64,000 nucleotides of DNA from Halorussus ruber (GTDB lineage Archaea > Halobacteriota > Halobacteria > Halobacteriales > Haladaptataceae): assembly GCF_004765785.1 (NCBI RefSeq), contig NZ_SBIT01000009.1, positions 1 through 64,000 of the forward strand, in the 5' to 3' direction. The translations under genes and the position numbers were made by a program. Positions 30,851 through 40,447 of the stretch are shown here, in pieces (position 1 is the first letter of the stretch; each line of letters begins with the position of its first letter). The notes under the pieces are model-generated. The model searched no databases. It had not been told where the DNA came from and worked only from the letters and a program-made list of their open reading frames with translations.

Positions 30851-31873
30851 TTACTGGTCGGGGGCGAGCGCGTCGATGGTCGCCGCCAGTTCGTCCTGCT
30901 GTGCGCCGCGGGGGAACGAAACCGCCACGCGGTCCACGCCGTCGATTTCCTCGAACTTCTGGAGGTCCTCGCGGGCCTCCTCGGGGGTGCCGACCGCGCC
31001 GAGGTCCTTCAGGAGTTCGTCGTCGATGGCCGCGAGCGCGGCGTCTTGGTCGCCGCTTCCCCACGCGGTGGCGACCTCCTCGGCGGTCTCCTCGTAGCCC
31101 TGCCGGGAGAGCGCCTCCCGGTAGAAGGTCCCCATCGCGCCGACGTAGAACGCCAGATGCTGGCGGGCGAGGTCCCGGGCGCGCTCGCCGTCCTCGGAGA
31201 CCGCGCAGGTCAGCGAGAGCGTGACCTGCACGTCGTCGGGATTGCGGTCGCCCAACTCGGCCCCGCGCCGGAGGTCCTCGAGGCGGTCCCGAACCCCGTC
31301 GGGCGTGAGCATCAGGGCGTGCCAGCCGTCGGCGAAGCGCCCGGCCAACTCGACCGACTTCGGTCCCATCCCGGCGGCGTCGATGGGGACGGTCTCCTCG
31401 GGCGGGTCACACCGCAGGCGGAAGCCGCCGACGGTGAAGATGTCGCCCGCGTAATTTACCGTCTCGCCGGACAGCACCTGCCGGACGATTTCGACGTACT
31501 CGCGGGTCCGACGCAGGGGTCGCTCGAAGCTCTGGCCGTGCCAGCCCTCGATGACGGCCGGGCCGGAGGGGCCGAGGCCGAGGCGCATCCGGCCACCTGA
31601 AAGCTCCTGCAGGGTCGCGGCGGTCTGGCCCATCAGCGCGGGAGACCGCGAGTAGACGTTGAGAATCGAGGGACCGATGCCGATTTCGTCGGTGCGCTCG
31701 GCGATGGCCGAGAGGACGGTCGGGGCGTCCCGACCCCACGTCTCGGGGAGCCACGCCCGGCGGTAACCCCGATTTTCTGCCTGCTGTGCGAGCGCGACGA
31801 TGTCCGAGATGCTCGGTCGTGCGGCGACCGGTAGGTGGATGGTTCGGTCGGACTGGATGGTTTGGTCTGTCAT
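30851..31873 (-). CDS. F420-dependent LLM-class oxidoreductase
   Basis: This 340-residue luciferase-like TIM-barrel protein is similar to methylenetetrahydromethanopterin reductase (Mer) and related F420-dependent enzymes. Recognisable parts are IVALAQQAENRGYRRAWLPE near residue 28, EIGIGPSILNVYSRSPALMG near residue 68, SGGRMRLGLGPSGPAVIEGW and PIDAAGMGPKSVELAGRFAD. Coenzyme F420 use is inferred from the family. I chose ATG 31873 (MTDQTIQSDRTIHLPV), since the preceding nine residues contain Cys and look untranslated. The reaction is not known. Confidence 0.84.
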   Translation of the reverse strand: MTDQTIQSDRTIHLPVAARPSISDIVALAQQAENRGYRRAWLPETWGRDAPTVLSAIAERTDEIGIGPSILNVYSRSPALMGQTAATLQELSGGRMRLGLGPSGPAVIEGWHGQSFERPLRRTREYVEIVRQVLSGETVNYAGDIFTVGGFRLRCDPPEETVPIDAAGMGPKSVELAGRFADGWHALMLTPDGVRDRLEDLRRGAELGDRNPDDVQVTLSLTCAVSEDGERARDLARQHLAFYVGAMGTFYREALSRQGYEETAEEVATAWGSGDQDAALAAIDDELLKDLGAVGTPEEAREDLQKFEEIDGVDRVAVSFPRGAQQDELAATIDALAPDQ

Positions 31874-31999
31874 GGCCGAGTTGACGCACGCCCGGACCAT
31901 AGTTCCCTGCCAACTCTCGGGACGGGAAACGCGGTTTATCGAGCGCGGGGTTGGGAAACGACAGAAGATTGATTAGACCTCCGGCGGACCACCGAGTCG

Positions 32000-32635
32000 A
32001 TGAGCGACGACACGTCCCCAGACGGATTGGCCGAGTGGCTGAGGTGGCTCCGGCGCACCGACCACGCGGCCATCGAGTTCCTCCGCGAGACGGCCAGCAC
32101 CGCGCTCGTCGTCGGCCTCGTGGGTCTGGTCCTGTTCGGCGCGAGCGGCGTCTGGCCGCCGATGGTCGCGGTCGAGAGCCCGAGCATGGAACCCCACATG
32201 GAGCGGGGCGACCTCGTGTTCGTGATGGAGGAGCACCGCCTCGCGCCCGAGTTCGCCGCGGATTCGACCGGCATCGTCACCTATCGCATCGGAAAATCCG
32301 AGGGCTTCCGGAAGTCGGGCGGCTACGGCGACGTGATTATCTTCCAGCGAGACGGCAGGAATCGGACGACGCCCATCATCCACCGCGCGCGGTTCTGGGT
32401 CAACGACTCGGAGAACTGGTACGGCAAAGCGAACCCCGACTCCCTCCCCGGCGACAGTTGCGCCGAGATTTCGAATTGCCCGGCACCGAACGCCGGGTTC
32501 GTCACCAAGGGCGACAACAATCGGTACTACGACCAAGTGAACGGAATCAGTCGCCCGGTCCGGCCCTCGTGGATTCGCGGCACCGCCGAGGTAAAAGTTC
32601 CCTTCCTCGGCCACGTCAGACTCGCACTCCAGTAG
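32000..32635 (+). CDS. Signal peptidase I, archaeal Sec11 type
   Basis: This 211-residue membrane protease removes Sec signal peptides at the extracytoplasmic face. It has one N-terminal membrane segment (about 33-52), then the box with the catalytic serine, VESPSMEPHM (Ser62). Archaeal/ER-type enzymes use His in place of the bacterial Lys. Here it is His128 in TPIIHRARFWV. The catalytic or structural Asp lies in FVTKGDNNRYYD (Asp172). Haloarchaea carry several such genes, so this is one paralogue. It stands 126 bases from the divergent LLM gene. Confidence 0.92.
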   Translation: MSDDTSPDGLAEWLRWLRRTDHAAIEFLRETASTALVVGLVGLVLFGASGVWPPMVAVESPSMEPHMERGDLVFVMEEHRLAPEFAADSTGIVTYRIGKSEGFRKSGGYGDVIIFQRDGRNRTTPIIHRARFWVNDSENWYGKANPDSLPGDSCAEISNCPAPNAGFVTKGDNNRYYDQVNGISRPVRPSWIRGTAEVKVPFLGHVRLALQ

Positions 32636-32655
32636 TCTCGAACTCCCAACAGCCT

Positions 32656-33462
32656 CTACACGTCCGGCGACTCGAGCACGTCGGGCACGCCTCCGGCCGT
32701 AATCGTCTCGCCGACGACGAACGAGGAGGCGTCGCTGGCGAGGAATCGGGCCACGTCGGCGATTTCCTCGCTGGTTCCGACCCGGCGCTCGACCGCCTCG
32801 CGGTCCACCTCGTCGGCCGAGATGCCCATCTGGCTGGCGAGGCCCGGCGTGGCGACGAACCCCGGCGCGATGCAGTTGACTCGGACGCCATCCCCCGCCC
32901 ACTCGTAGGCCAGCGACCGCGTCAGATTGACCACCGCGGCCTTGGCCGCGCCGTAGTGGCTCATGTAGGGCGACCCCTGCTGGCCCGCCACGCTGGCGAC
33001 GTTGACGACGGTCCCGCCGCCCGATTTGAGATGCTCCTCGGCGGCCTGCGCGCAGTTGTAGGTGCCCCCGAGGTTGATATCGAGAATCTTCCGCCAGCCG
33101 TTGGGGCTGATGTCCTCGAAGTTGGCCATGAAGCTGGCTCCGGCGTTGTTGACCAGCGCGTCGAGGCCGCCGAACTCGGAGACGGTGGCCTCTACGAGCG
33201 CCTCGACTGCCTCGCGGTCGGTCACGTCGCACTCGACTGCGAGGGCGTCGCCGTCCCCGTCTGCGGTGGCTTCTCGGATGTTCTCGGCCACCGGCTCGAC
33301 GTTTTCCTGCTCGCGCGAGCAGACCACGACGTTCGCGCCGTCCGCGGCGAACTCCTCGGCGATTGCGCGCCCGATGCCGGAACTCGCACCCGTGACGATT
33401 GCGGTCTGGCCCCCGACAGAGAAGCGGTCGATGTGGTCGGCGTGACTGGCGGAGTCGGTCAC
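32656..33462 (-). CDS. Short-chain dehydrogenase/reductase (SDR), FabG-like
   Basis: This 268-residue classical SDR has the cofactor motif TGASSGIGRAIAEEF (from about residue 23), NNAG near residue 108 and the catalytic set Ser/Tyr/Lys in VASVAGQQGSPYMSHYGAAK. APGFVATPGL follows. I chose the GTG at 33462 (reading (V)TDSASHADHIDRF) because the frame upstream encodes atypical residues. An ATG at 33497 begins a related-looking MTDA peptide in another frame, which stops after 12 codons. That could be a small leader or the trace of a frameshift at the 5' end. Substrate is not predictable. Confidence 0.85.
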   Translation of the reverse strand: MTDSASHADHIDRFSVGGQTAIVTGASSGIGRAIAEEFAADGANVVVCSREQENVEPVAENIREATADGDGDALAVECDVTDREAVEALVEATVSEFGGLDALVNNAGASFMANFEDISPNGWRKILDINLGGTYNCAQAAEEHLKSGGGTVVNVASVAGQQGSPYMSHYGAAKAAVVNLTRSLAYEWAGDGVRVNCIAPGFVATPGLASQMGISADEVDREAVERRVGTSEEIADVARFLASDASSFVVGETITAGGVPDVLESPDV

Positions 33463-33676
33463 CGGGACGACCCCCGTCGGGTGGTAGCGTCTGTCATCGT
33501 ACTCCGATACAGGACGATTCCAAATAAGGATGGGCTGAACCGCGGTAACTCCGCGATACCGTTTGGCAAGAATCGGCGAGACGAGTGGGTAACCGATACT
33601 AGTTACAAAACTCGAATATGTGCCCACAACGGGTTTCTCGATAAACTGAAGGCGGTTACACCCCTCGTTTCCGACG

Positions 33677-34783
33677 ATGGAGTTCCCGGCCCGAAGCCTC
33701 TCGGAGCGAGCGCGGGCGCTCTCGACCGGCGACGTGACCGGCGCGGTCGGCGACTCGGTGACGGTCCTGCCGGTCGTGGTCGCGGTGTCGGCGCTGACCG
33801 AACTCCGACTTCCCGTCCTCCTGCTCTGGTTCGGCGCGTTTCAGGTGGTCTGGGGCCTGCGGTACGGCGCGCCGGTCTCGGTCGAGCCGATGAAGGCGCT
33901 CGCGGCGCTGGTCGTCGCGGGGTCGCTCACGGTCGGCGAACTCGCGGCCGCGGGGACGCTCGCGGGCGCAGTTCTGCTCGCGCTCGGTGCCGCGGGCGCG
34001 CTCGGGGCGCTCGCGGCCCGCATCGACGCCGCGGTGATTCGAGGAGTCCAGCTAGCGGTCGCGCTACTCCTCGGCAAAACGGGCCTCGAACTCGGTGCGG
34101 GCGCGCCGAAGGCGGCGCTCGCGGCCGCGGCGGTCGGCGGTGCGGTGGTCGCGCTGGGGTACCGCCGGGCGAGCGCGCTGGTCGTGCTGGCGTTCGGTAC
34201 CGCGCTCGCGGTCGGCGAGACCGGTGCGCCGGGCGTGGCGGTCCCGGCGCTCCCGGCGTTCGGCGGGATTCGGAGCGCGTCGGCCTTCGCGCCGACCGCG
34301 GACGCGCTCTCGGCGACCGGGGCGCAGTTGGCGATGACGGTGGGCAACGCCGCGGTGGCGACCTCGCTGTTGCTCGGGGACCTGTTCGACGCCGAGGTCT
34401 CGCCCGACGAGTTGGCGACCAGCATGGGCGCGATGAACCTGCTGGCGGTGCCGCTCGGCGCGTTTCCGATGTGCCACGGGAGCGGCGGCGTCGCGGGCAA
34501 GCACGCCTTCGGCGCGGAGACCGCGGGCGCGAATCTGATTTTGGGCGGTCTCTACGCGGCCGCGGCGCTCGCCGCGGCCGAAGTCGTCGCGGCCTTCCCG
34601 ATGGCGGTCCTCGGGGTGATTCTGGCGCTGGTCGCGGTCGAGTTGGGCCGGGCGAGCCTCGACACGGACGCGCTCGGCCTGACGGTTGGCGTGGGAGTGC
34701 TCGGCGTGGCGACCAACGTCGGCGTCGCGTTCGCGGTCGGTATCGCGGCCTCGGTGGCGATGGAGTGGGTCCGGAAAAGATGA
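33677..34783 (+). CDS. MOT1-like molybdate/sulfate transporter
   Basis: This 368-residue membrane protein has about ten segments, extremely rich in Ala, Leu, Gly and Val. It carries the conserved motifs of the MOT1 family (SulP-related, without STAS domain). These are GDVTGAVGDSVTVLPVVVAV at the N-terminus and the second-repeat motif PLGAFPMCHGSGGVAGKHAF (near residue 258), which in plants and algae line the oxyanion site. Members import molybdate, some sulfate. No mod or moa gene is adjacent. The reading frame is exceptionally GC-rich but codon periodicity is normal. Confidence 0.84.
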   Translation: MEFPARSLSERARALSTGDVTGAVGDSVTVLPVVVAVSALTELRLPVLLLWFGAFQVVWGLRYGAPVSVEPMKALAALVVAGSLTVGELAAAGTLAGAVLLALGAAGALGALAARIDAAVIRGVQLAVALLLGKTGLELGAGAPKAALAAAAVGGAVVALGYRRASALVVLAFGTALAVGETGAPGVAVPALPAFGGIRSASAFAPTADALSATGAQLAMTVGNAAVATSLLLGDLFDAEVSPDELATSMGAMNLLAVPLGAFPMCHGSGGVAGKHAFGAETAGANLILGGLYAAAALAAAEVVAAFPMAVLGVILALVAVELGRASLDTDALGLTVGVGVLGVATNVGVAFAVGIAASVAMEWVRKR

Positions 34784-34844
34784 GAGATACGACCACAAGA
34801 ATACGTATCTAAGTATTAGAAAGACGCGCTAAAGACGACAGAAG

Positions 34845-35831
34845 TTAGTCGTCGGCGGGTCCGGCCGACCCCGACCACGCAGACTCCTCGGTCTCGGATT
34901 CGACCGACGACCGCACCGAGTCCGCGAATCCGCGAACCTGCCGCCAGTTCAGCACCGCGAACCCGGCGAAGATAGCGCCGAAGCCGACCAGCGTCGAGGA
35001 GGACACCAACTCGCCCAGCACGACCCAACTGGCGAGGGTCGCCACGACCGGTTCGAGGTAGCCCACCAGATTCAGGCGCGTCGGGCCGATGTCGTCGAGC
35101 AGGTAGAAGTACAGCAGGAAGGCCACCACGCCCGAGAGCAGGGTCAGGTACGCGAACGACGCCAGCGCAGTCGGGGTCAGCCGAATCGCCGAGAGCGACT
35201 CGCCCCGGGCCGCGCCCGCGACGAACAGCAGGGCCGACCCGCCGACCATCGCCCACCCCTCCAGCGCCGCGATGGGGAGTTCGGTCCGGAGCGGTCGAGT
35301 CAGGACCGCGCCGAGCGCGAAGCACCCCGCGCCGAGGAGGGCCAGACCGACGCCGAGGACGTTCGCCGAGAGCGCGTTCGCGGGGGTCAGGCCCGCCACG
35401 ACGGCCACGCCAGCGACGCCGAAGGTGAAGCCGACGGCCTTCGCCAGCGTGAGGCGCTCGTCCAGCACGACCGCGGCGAACCCGGCGGTCAGGACCGGCG
35501 AGAGGCTGACCACGACCGCCGCAATCGCGCCCGAGACGTGCTGTTCGCCGAGATAGAGCAGGCCGTGGTAGCCCGCGATGACGAACGCGCCGACCATGGC
35601 CACAGAGAGGTACTCCTCGCGGGCGCGAGGTCGCCAGCGGTCGGCCGTCACCACGGCGTAGCCCAGAATGACCGCACCTGCGGTGGCGTACCGGACCCCC
35701 GCGAACACCAGCGGCGGGAAGTAGTGGAGACCGATTTCGATGGCGACGAACGACCCGCCCCAGAGCGTTGCAAGCAGTACGAACAATATGCCTGAGATTG
35801 GAATCTGATTTTGAATATCGCGCGAAAGCAT
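34845..35831 (-). CDS. EamA/DMT-family exporter
   Basis: This 328-residue protein has ten membrane segments in two EamA repeats. The first repeat starts ISGILFVLLATLWGGSFVAI and the second around residue 160 after VALGLTPANALS-type sequence. The C-terminal 40 residues are hydrophilic and acidic. Drug/metabolite transporters of this group export amino acids or other small metabolites. The divergent Lrp-type regulator 228 bases away supports an amino-acid link. A minus-strand TATA box GATTTAAG (35862-35870) lies about 35 bases upstream. Confidence 0.86.
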   Translation of the reverse strand: MLSRDIQNQIPISGILFVLLATLWGGSFVAIEIGLHYFPPLVFAGVRYATAGAVILGYAVVTADRWRPRAREEYLSVAMVGAFVIAGYHGLLYLGEQHVSGAIAAVVVSLSPVLTAGFAAVVLDERLTLAKAVGFTFGVAGVAVVAGLTPANALSANVLGVGLALLGAGCFALGAVLTRPLRTELPIAALEGWAMVGGSALLFVAGAARGESLSAIRLTPTALASFAYLTLLSGVVAFLLYFYLLDDIGPTRLNLVGYLEPVVATLASWVVLGELVSSSTLVGFGAIFAGFAVLNWRQVRGFADSVRSSVESETEESAWSGSAGPADD

Positions 35832-36058
35832 GATTCTGTTACAACCATCGGATACTCGGCTACTTAAATCCTGCTACAAGGTATTGCAACGAGTTCGAAA
35901 CAAAGTCGAATATCTGACTGAGAATCGAGATATACCATCGTAATCTTTTCAGAGTTCGTTTCGTAGTGGCAGAAAATTGAGTCCTCGACCGGGTTCCCGC
36001 GAGGCCGTGGCACCGAGGGACGCGACCTTAAGTAGCCGGGGGCGCAACGTGGAGGAAA

Positions 36059-36544
36059 ATGGACGAGCGCGACGTGACCATCCTGAAGGCCATCGCGGAC
36101 CTCGGGACCGGAAGCCCCGAGAAACTGAGCGAGGAGACCGACATCCCGGTCTCGACCATCCACTACCGACTCAACAACCTCCGCGAGGAGGGCGTCATCG
36201 AGAACGACCTCTACGACATCGACTTGGAGAAGGCGGGCCTCGGCGTGACCGTCCTCGTGGAGGTGCTGGCCGACTACAGCGACTCCTACGAGGAGTTCGG
36301 CGAGAAACTACTCGAAGTCGAGGGCGTCACGCAGGCGTACTTCGCCATGGGCGAGACCGACTTCATCGTGGTCGCCCGACTCCCCGACAGCGACGCGGTC
36401 GAGCGCCTCATCAGCGACTTCGAGACCATCGACGGCGTCGAGCGCACGAACTCGACGTTCGTCATCTCGACGCTCCGCGACACCGATAATCCGCTGGAGA
36501 GCTACAGTCTGGAGACGTTGGTCGAAGAACTGGCTGACGAGTAG
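36059..36544 (+). CDS. Lrp/AsnC-family transcription regulator
   Basis: This 161-residue regulator has an N-terminal winged-helix domain (1-55: MDERDVTILKAIADLGTGSP, recognition helix VSTIHYRLNNLREEG). The C-terminal RAM effector domain (about 65-145) has GVTQAYFAMGETDFIVVARL, where the G-x-x-D/E motif binds amino acids. Family members form octamers and sense amino acids. A TTAAG element at 36028-36032 sits about 29 bases before the ATG, so the message is probably leaderless. It is divergent from the EamA exporter and is the likely regulator of it. Confidence 0.9.
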   Translation: MDERDVTILKAIADLGTGSPEKLSEETDIPVSTIHYRLNNLREEGVIENDLYDIDLEKAGLGVTVLVEVLADYSDSYEEFGEKLLEVEGVTQAYFAMGETDFIVVARLPDSDAVERLISDFETIDGVERTNSTFVISTLRDTDNPLESYSLETLVEELADE

Positions 36545-36559
36545 GAGTGCGTTCGAAAG

Positions 36560-37303
36560 TTAGGGCGCGAGTCGGTTCTTCCGGTTCTTCATGTTCTCCT
36601 CGTAGTACTCGAAGGTGATGGGACACCACTCCTCCGCCAAATCCAACACTTGTTCAGTCATTTCTCGTATTTCCCACTGCGCGTCCGCCGCAGCACGCAT
36701 ATCTGCAACATGCATCAACATTCTCGGGTTCATCGACATGACCATGTTGACTTTCGTTCCGATGGGGAGAACGAACCGGGCGTCTTCCGGCGGAACACCG
36801 AGGTCGAGAAGTTCCTGATACGCTTCGACTGATTCGGTAATCGAGGACTCGAATACCTCTTTCCGCTTTTCGACGGTCTCTTCGTCAACTGACCCGCCCT
36901 TCTGGTTCCGTCCGATCCAGTCTGGGTCGTCAATCGACGGTGGCATCACTATCATTTCGCCGTCACCGACCTCCTCGGGGTCAATGTCGTCGAACGAGAC
37001 GTAACGCATCGACTGAACGTCGAAACTGACATGTCTATGACGTGTTATCTGGGCCATGCACGACCGACTGATTCCCTTCACTGCGAAGACTGCTTGCGGG
37101 TGTTCGAAGGGACCGAAGTGGCCGTGACTGAGAAGATGGCCGATGAGTGTCTGCTGTTTTGTTTCGAGGTCGTCACCTTCGATTGACTCCATGATTTCTT
37201 CGAAGGTCTTCTCACCGACCCACTCGTTCATGTAGTCGTTGCGCGCCGCGGTGCAGATGGCCTCTTCCGGGTCCTCCGTCGCTTTGAGTAGTTTGATTTC
37301 CAT
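36560..37303 (-). CDS. thyX: Flavin-dependent thymidylate synthase ThyX
   Basis: ThyX makes dTMP from dUMP with methylenetetrahydrofolate, FAD and NADPH. The 247-residue product has the ThyX motif RHRHVSFDVQSMRY (88-101). It differs from the usual RHR-x2-S-x-N-x2-S-x-R-Y by Asp95 in place of Asn. The flanking dUMP-binding residues (AQITRHR; GTKVNMVMSMNPRMLMH) are in place. I chose ATG 37303 (MEIKLLKATED). Codon use is less GC-rich than in neighbours, with many A/T third positions, which suggests acquisition by transfer. It is convergent with the Lrp gene. Confidence 0.94.
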   Translation of the reverse strand: MEIKLLKATEDPEEAICTAARNDYMNEWVGEKTFEEIMESIEGDDLETKQQTLIGHLLSHGHFGPFEHPQAVFAVKGISRSCMAQITRHRHVSFDVQSMRYVSFDDIDPEEVGDGEMIVMPPSIDDPDWIGRNQKGGSVDEETVEKRKEVFESSITESVEAYQELLDLGVPPEDARFVLPIGTKVNMVMSMNPRMLMHVADMRAAADAQWEIREMTEQVLDLAEEWCPITFEYYEENMKNRKNRLAP

Positions 37304-37441
37304 GGTAGACTCTCGGTTATCGGCATATCCCACACGACTACCTTCGGTGTTTCGCCTTTTTTCTTTCCCGTAACTGTGTACTGATATCCCCGTCTGGCCG
37401 ACAACGACACCCACAAACCCCTACCACTCCTATCCTCGCGC

Positions 37442-38020
37442 ATGATTACCAACGTCGCCCGAGGAGTACAGGCCTTCACCAGCAACGCCTTCCTCGTGGA
37501 GGGCGAGCGAACCGTCCTCGTAGATACCGGGTCGAACTTCGACGCGGTCGAACGCATCCGCGACCGAGGAGCGGACCTCGACGCGGTCGTCCTCACCCAC
37601 ACCCACCCGGACCACGTCGGCAACCTCCAGTCGGTCAAGGAGGCCTTCGGCGTCGAGGCGTGGGGCTTCGACACCGACCAGCCGGGCGTGGATCACGCCA
37701 TCGAGGACGGCGAGACGGTCCAACTCGGCGACGACTCGTACGTCGCGCTCCACACGCCGGGGCACAAGAACGACCACCTCTGCTTCTACTCGTCGGGCGC
37801 GAACGTCCTCTTCGCGGGCGACTTAATCTTCCAGAACGGGAGCTTCGGCCGGACCGACTTGGAGGAGGGCGACCGCGACCGACTCATCGAGAGCATCGAC
37901 CGCGTGAAGGAGCGGACGGACGACCACCTCGCGGAGATGTACGTCGGCCACGGCCCGAGCGTCACGACGAACCCGTATCAGGACGTCGAACTGGCGGGGC
38001 GCGCGGCCCGGATGCGGTGA
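37442..38020 (+). CDS. MBL-fold metallohydrolase
   Basis: This 192-residue, compact metallo-beta-lactamase-fold protein has the metal motif THTHPDHVGN (His53, His55, Asp57, His58). The other ligands are His in LHTPGHKNDH near residue 106, Asp in FAGDLIF near residue 126 and His in YVGHGPSV near residue 167. The minimal length suggests a glyoxalase II-like or general thioesterase without extra domains. Substrate is unknown. The start at 37442 is the first in-frame ATG of the protein (MITNVARGVQAF). It precedes the Rieske gene by 42 bases. Confidence 0.86.
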   Translation: MITNVARGVQAFTSNAFLVEGERTVLVDTGSNFDAVERIRDRGADLDAVVLTHTHPDHVGNLQSVKEAFGVEAWGFDTDQPGVDHAIEDGETVQLGDDSYVALHTPGHKNDHLCFYSSGANVLFAGDLIFQNGSFGRTDLEEGDRDRLIESIDRVKERTDDHLAEMYVGHGPSVTTNPYQDVELAGRAARMR

Positions 38021-38032
38021 CAGTCAGCTAAC

Positions 38033-38040
38033 TTTATTTT
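38033..38040 (+). promoter_or_regulatory. TATA-like box of the Rieske gene
   Basis: TTTATTTT is centred 26-27 bases upstream of the GTG at 38063, which supports this GTG as a leaderless start. Confidence 0.5.
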
Positions 38041-38062
38041 CGCCGAGTTCGCAGGTGACGCC

Positions 38063-38622
<560 letters not shown>

Positions 38623-38626
<4 letters not shown>

Positions 38627-39438
38627 CGTTCGGCGACAGCGACCAACTCGTCGTAAGCGTCGGCGTACTCCCGAGCGACTGCCGCGGGATTCTTGCGGTC
38701 GGCGTCGGGGAGCGCAGACAGCGGGGCAGTCGTTTTCGGGTCCGCGAGTTCCGTCACGTCGGGGGTGTGGACCTCCAGTTCGCCCTCGCGGGCGCTCCCT
38801 CCCGCCACTTCGCAGGCCTTGAGGAACCGGTCGCCGTCGTAGACTCGCGTGCGGCCGGGTTCGACCACGGCCACCGCGTCGAAGGCGACGCCGCGAATCG
38901 GGACTGCCACGTCGCCGTAGGACTCCACGACCACGGTCCCGGCCTCCTCCTCGGTCGCGCGGATTCTGTCGGCGAACCCCTCGAACATCGGGAGGTGGAG
39001 CTTCTGGGTGACCTCGTTGAGTTGCCCGACGGTCGAGACGGTCGGGGCGTCCGAGAGCGGGAGGTTCTCGCGTGCTTCTTCGGGCACGTCGGCGTGGGCG
39101 TTCACGACGAACGACTCGCCGACCCTGTCGAGGACGAACTCCCGGTGGGACTGGCCGACGAGGCCGGTGTCGGGGCCGGGCGAGGGCCGCCAGAGTCGGT
39201 GGACCGGGTTCAGGTCCTCGGGAGCGAACTCGCCCGCGCTCGCCTCGGCGAGTCGCTTGGCGTCCTTCCCGTAGAGGCGGCCCTCCTCGACCGCCCGCAG
39301 GTAGTCGTCGTGGTCGAACCAGTAGTCGTTGCCCGCGCGAGGCTTGAACCCGACCGCGTCGAGGCGGTCGAGGAGGCCGGTGGTGAACGTGGTCTTTCCG
39401 GCGTCCACCCGGTCGCCGCCCGCGACGAGGAGCCTCAT
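38623..39438 (-). CDS. P-loop ATPase-like protein, haloarchaeal
   Basis: This 271-residue protein begins MRLLVAGGDRVDAGKTTFTT, a Walker A-like loop (residues 7-18) of the type found in dethiobiotin synthetase and cobyrinate synthase relatives (G-x-x-x-x-x-G-K-T-T). Further conserved-looking parts are FKPRAGNDYWFDHDDY, FVVNAHADVPEE and GTVVVESYGDVAVPIRG, the last a likely Walker B with Glu. I do not know its substrate. Its start overlaps the stop of the small upstream gene as ATGA (39435-39438), so they form an operon. Confidence 0.72.
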
Positions 39439-39710
39439 TGCTCGTCGGTCTTCAGCCCGTAGTAGCCCGGTTCGTCGTCGGCCTCGGGTTCGGCGATGAC
39501 GAGGTCCGCGGCGTTGTTCATGACCCACGGGATTGCCCAGTCGAGCAGGATGTCCTCGGTCTCGGCCTCCAGTTCGGCGTCGGGGTCCAACCCTTGCAGG
39601 AGGCGGGCGATTTCGTAGACGGTGTACATCTGGTCGGCTTCGAGCAACTCCTCGGCGGTGTAGAAGTCGCAGGGGTGCAACTGGTCGAAATCCGATTTGG
39701 GTCGGGGCAT
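39435..39710 (-). CDS. Small conserved haloarchaeal protein, function unknown
   Basis: This 91-residue acidic protein begins MPRPKSDFDQLHPCDFYTAE and contains VYEIARLLQGLDPDAELEAE and ILLDWAIPWVMNNAADLVIA. It is fully soluble and mainly helical. Its stop overlaps the start of the P-loop ATPase gene, which points to a joint function. I cannot name it further. The gap upstream (39711-39995) holds a 34-base perfect palindrome. Confidence 0.72.
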   Translation of the reverse strand: MPRPKSDFDQLHPCDFYTAEELLEADQMYTVYEIARLLQGLDPDAELEAETEDILLDWAIPWVMNNAADLVIAEPEADDEPGYYGLKTDEQ

Positions 39711-39869
39711 GGACGAGTGTACGACCGAACGCGGGGTAAATCGTTCGTCTCGGCTCCGAGACAGGTGTTGTTGTCTCTACTAAATATATCCATTTCTTAA
39801 ACAAATAATACCGTATTTCAGAGGTAACTATCGTGATTTGGAACAGAGGGCTTCACCGGACATCACTCT

Positions 39870-39903
39870 GCGCCGACGGCGACCGCGCGGTCGCCGTCGG
39901 CGC
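39870..39903. repeat. 34-base perfect palindrome
   Basis: The sequence GCGCCGACGGCGACCGC is followed directly by its exact reverse complement (centre between 39886 and 39887). It lies about 125 bases upstream of the next gene and is followed by two near-identical CGAATCGACTG-TTCG direct repeats. Confidence 0.75.
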
Positions 39904-39961
39904 GAATCGACTGCTTCGTCGTCGGCCCGAATCGACTGTTTCGCGCCTGAAACGGTCCTAA

Positions 39962-39970
39962 TTTTTATAT
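39962..39970 (+). promoter_or_regulatory. TATA box of the gene at 39996
   Basis: TTTTTATAT lies 26-34 bases before the ATG at 39996 and decides that start over an in-frame extension at 39978. Confidence 0.6.
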
Positions 39971-39995
39971 CGTCAGCGTGCGGACGTTTTTCTCC

Positions 39996-40427
39996 ATGGG
40001 AGACCACGACAGGGAACGCCGAGGAGGCGGCAAAGAGGCACTAGTCGAGGCGTTTTCCGCGTTCGGGAGCGACGCCCTCCGCGACGTGTGGCTGTTCGAC
40101 CAGCGCGACCACGAGGAACTCTACCTCCGGGACGACGTGGCCCGGAAGATAGCCGACATCGACGTGCCCCGGTTCGTGGACAACGAACGCTACGGCTACG
40201 TCACCCGCGACACGTACAGCGACCTCTACTACGCCGACTACGAGTACACCGTCCGCGGATTCGACGGCTTCGAGCAGTTCCGGACGTTTCTGGCCGACGG
40301 CGAGGAGAAGGTCGGCGTGTTCGCCAGTTTCGACTGTCGAGACGGTGGCTACGACTTCGGCGCGCTCGACGCGACCGTCTCGGAGGTCGTCGCCGACTAC
40401 CCCATCGAGGCCTTCGAGCCGGGGTAA
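39996..40427 (+). CDS. Conserved haloarchaeal protein, function unknown
   Basis: This 143-residue soluble protein starts MGDHDRERRGGGKEALVEAF. Aromatic-rich middle sequence (RYGYVTRDTYSDLYYADYEY) and a C-terminal GVFASFDCRDGGYDFGALDA are its notable features. It resembles haloarchaeal proteins that carry a DNA- or light-signalling output, but no family name can be given with confidence. There is no membrane segment. It is expressed from its own leaderless promoter. The IS605-type remnant begins just downstream. Confidence 0.65.
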   Translation: MGDHDRERRGGGKEALVEAFSAFGSDALRDVWLFDQRDHEELYLRDDVARKIADIDVPRFVDNERYGYVTRDTYSDLYYADYEYTVRGFDGFEQFRTFLADGEEKVGVFASFDCRDGGYDFGALDATVSEVVADYPIEAFEPG

Positions 40428-40447
40428 ACGGAGCGCTCATATTGCTG

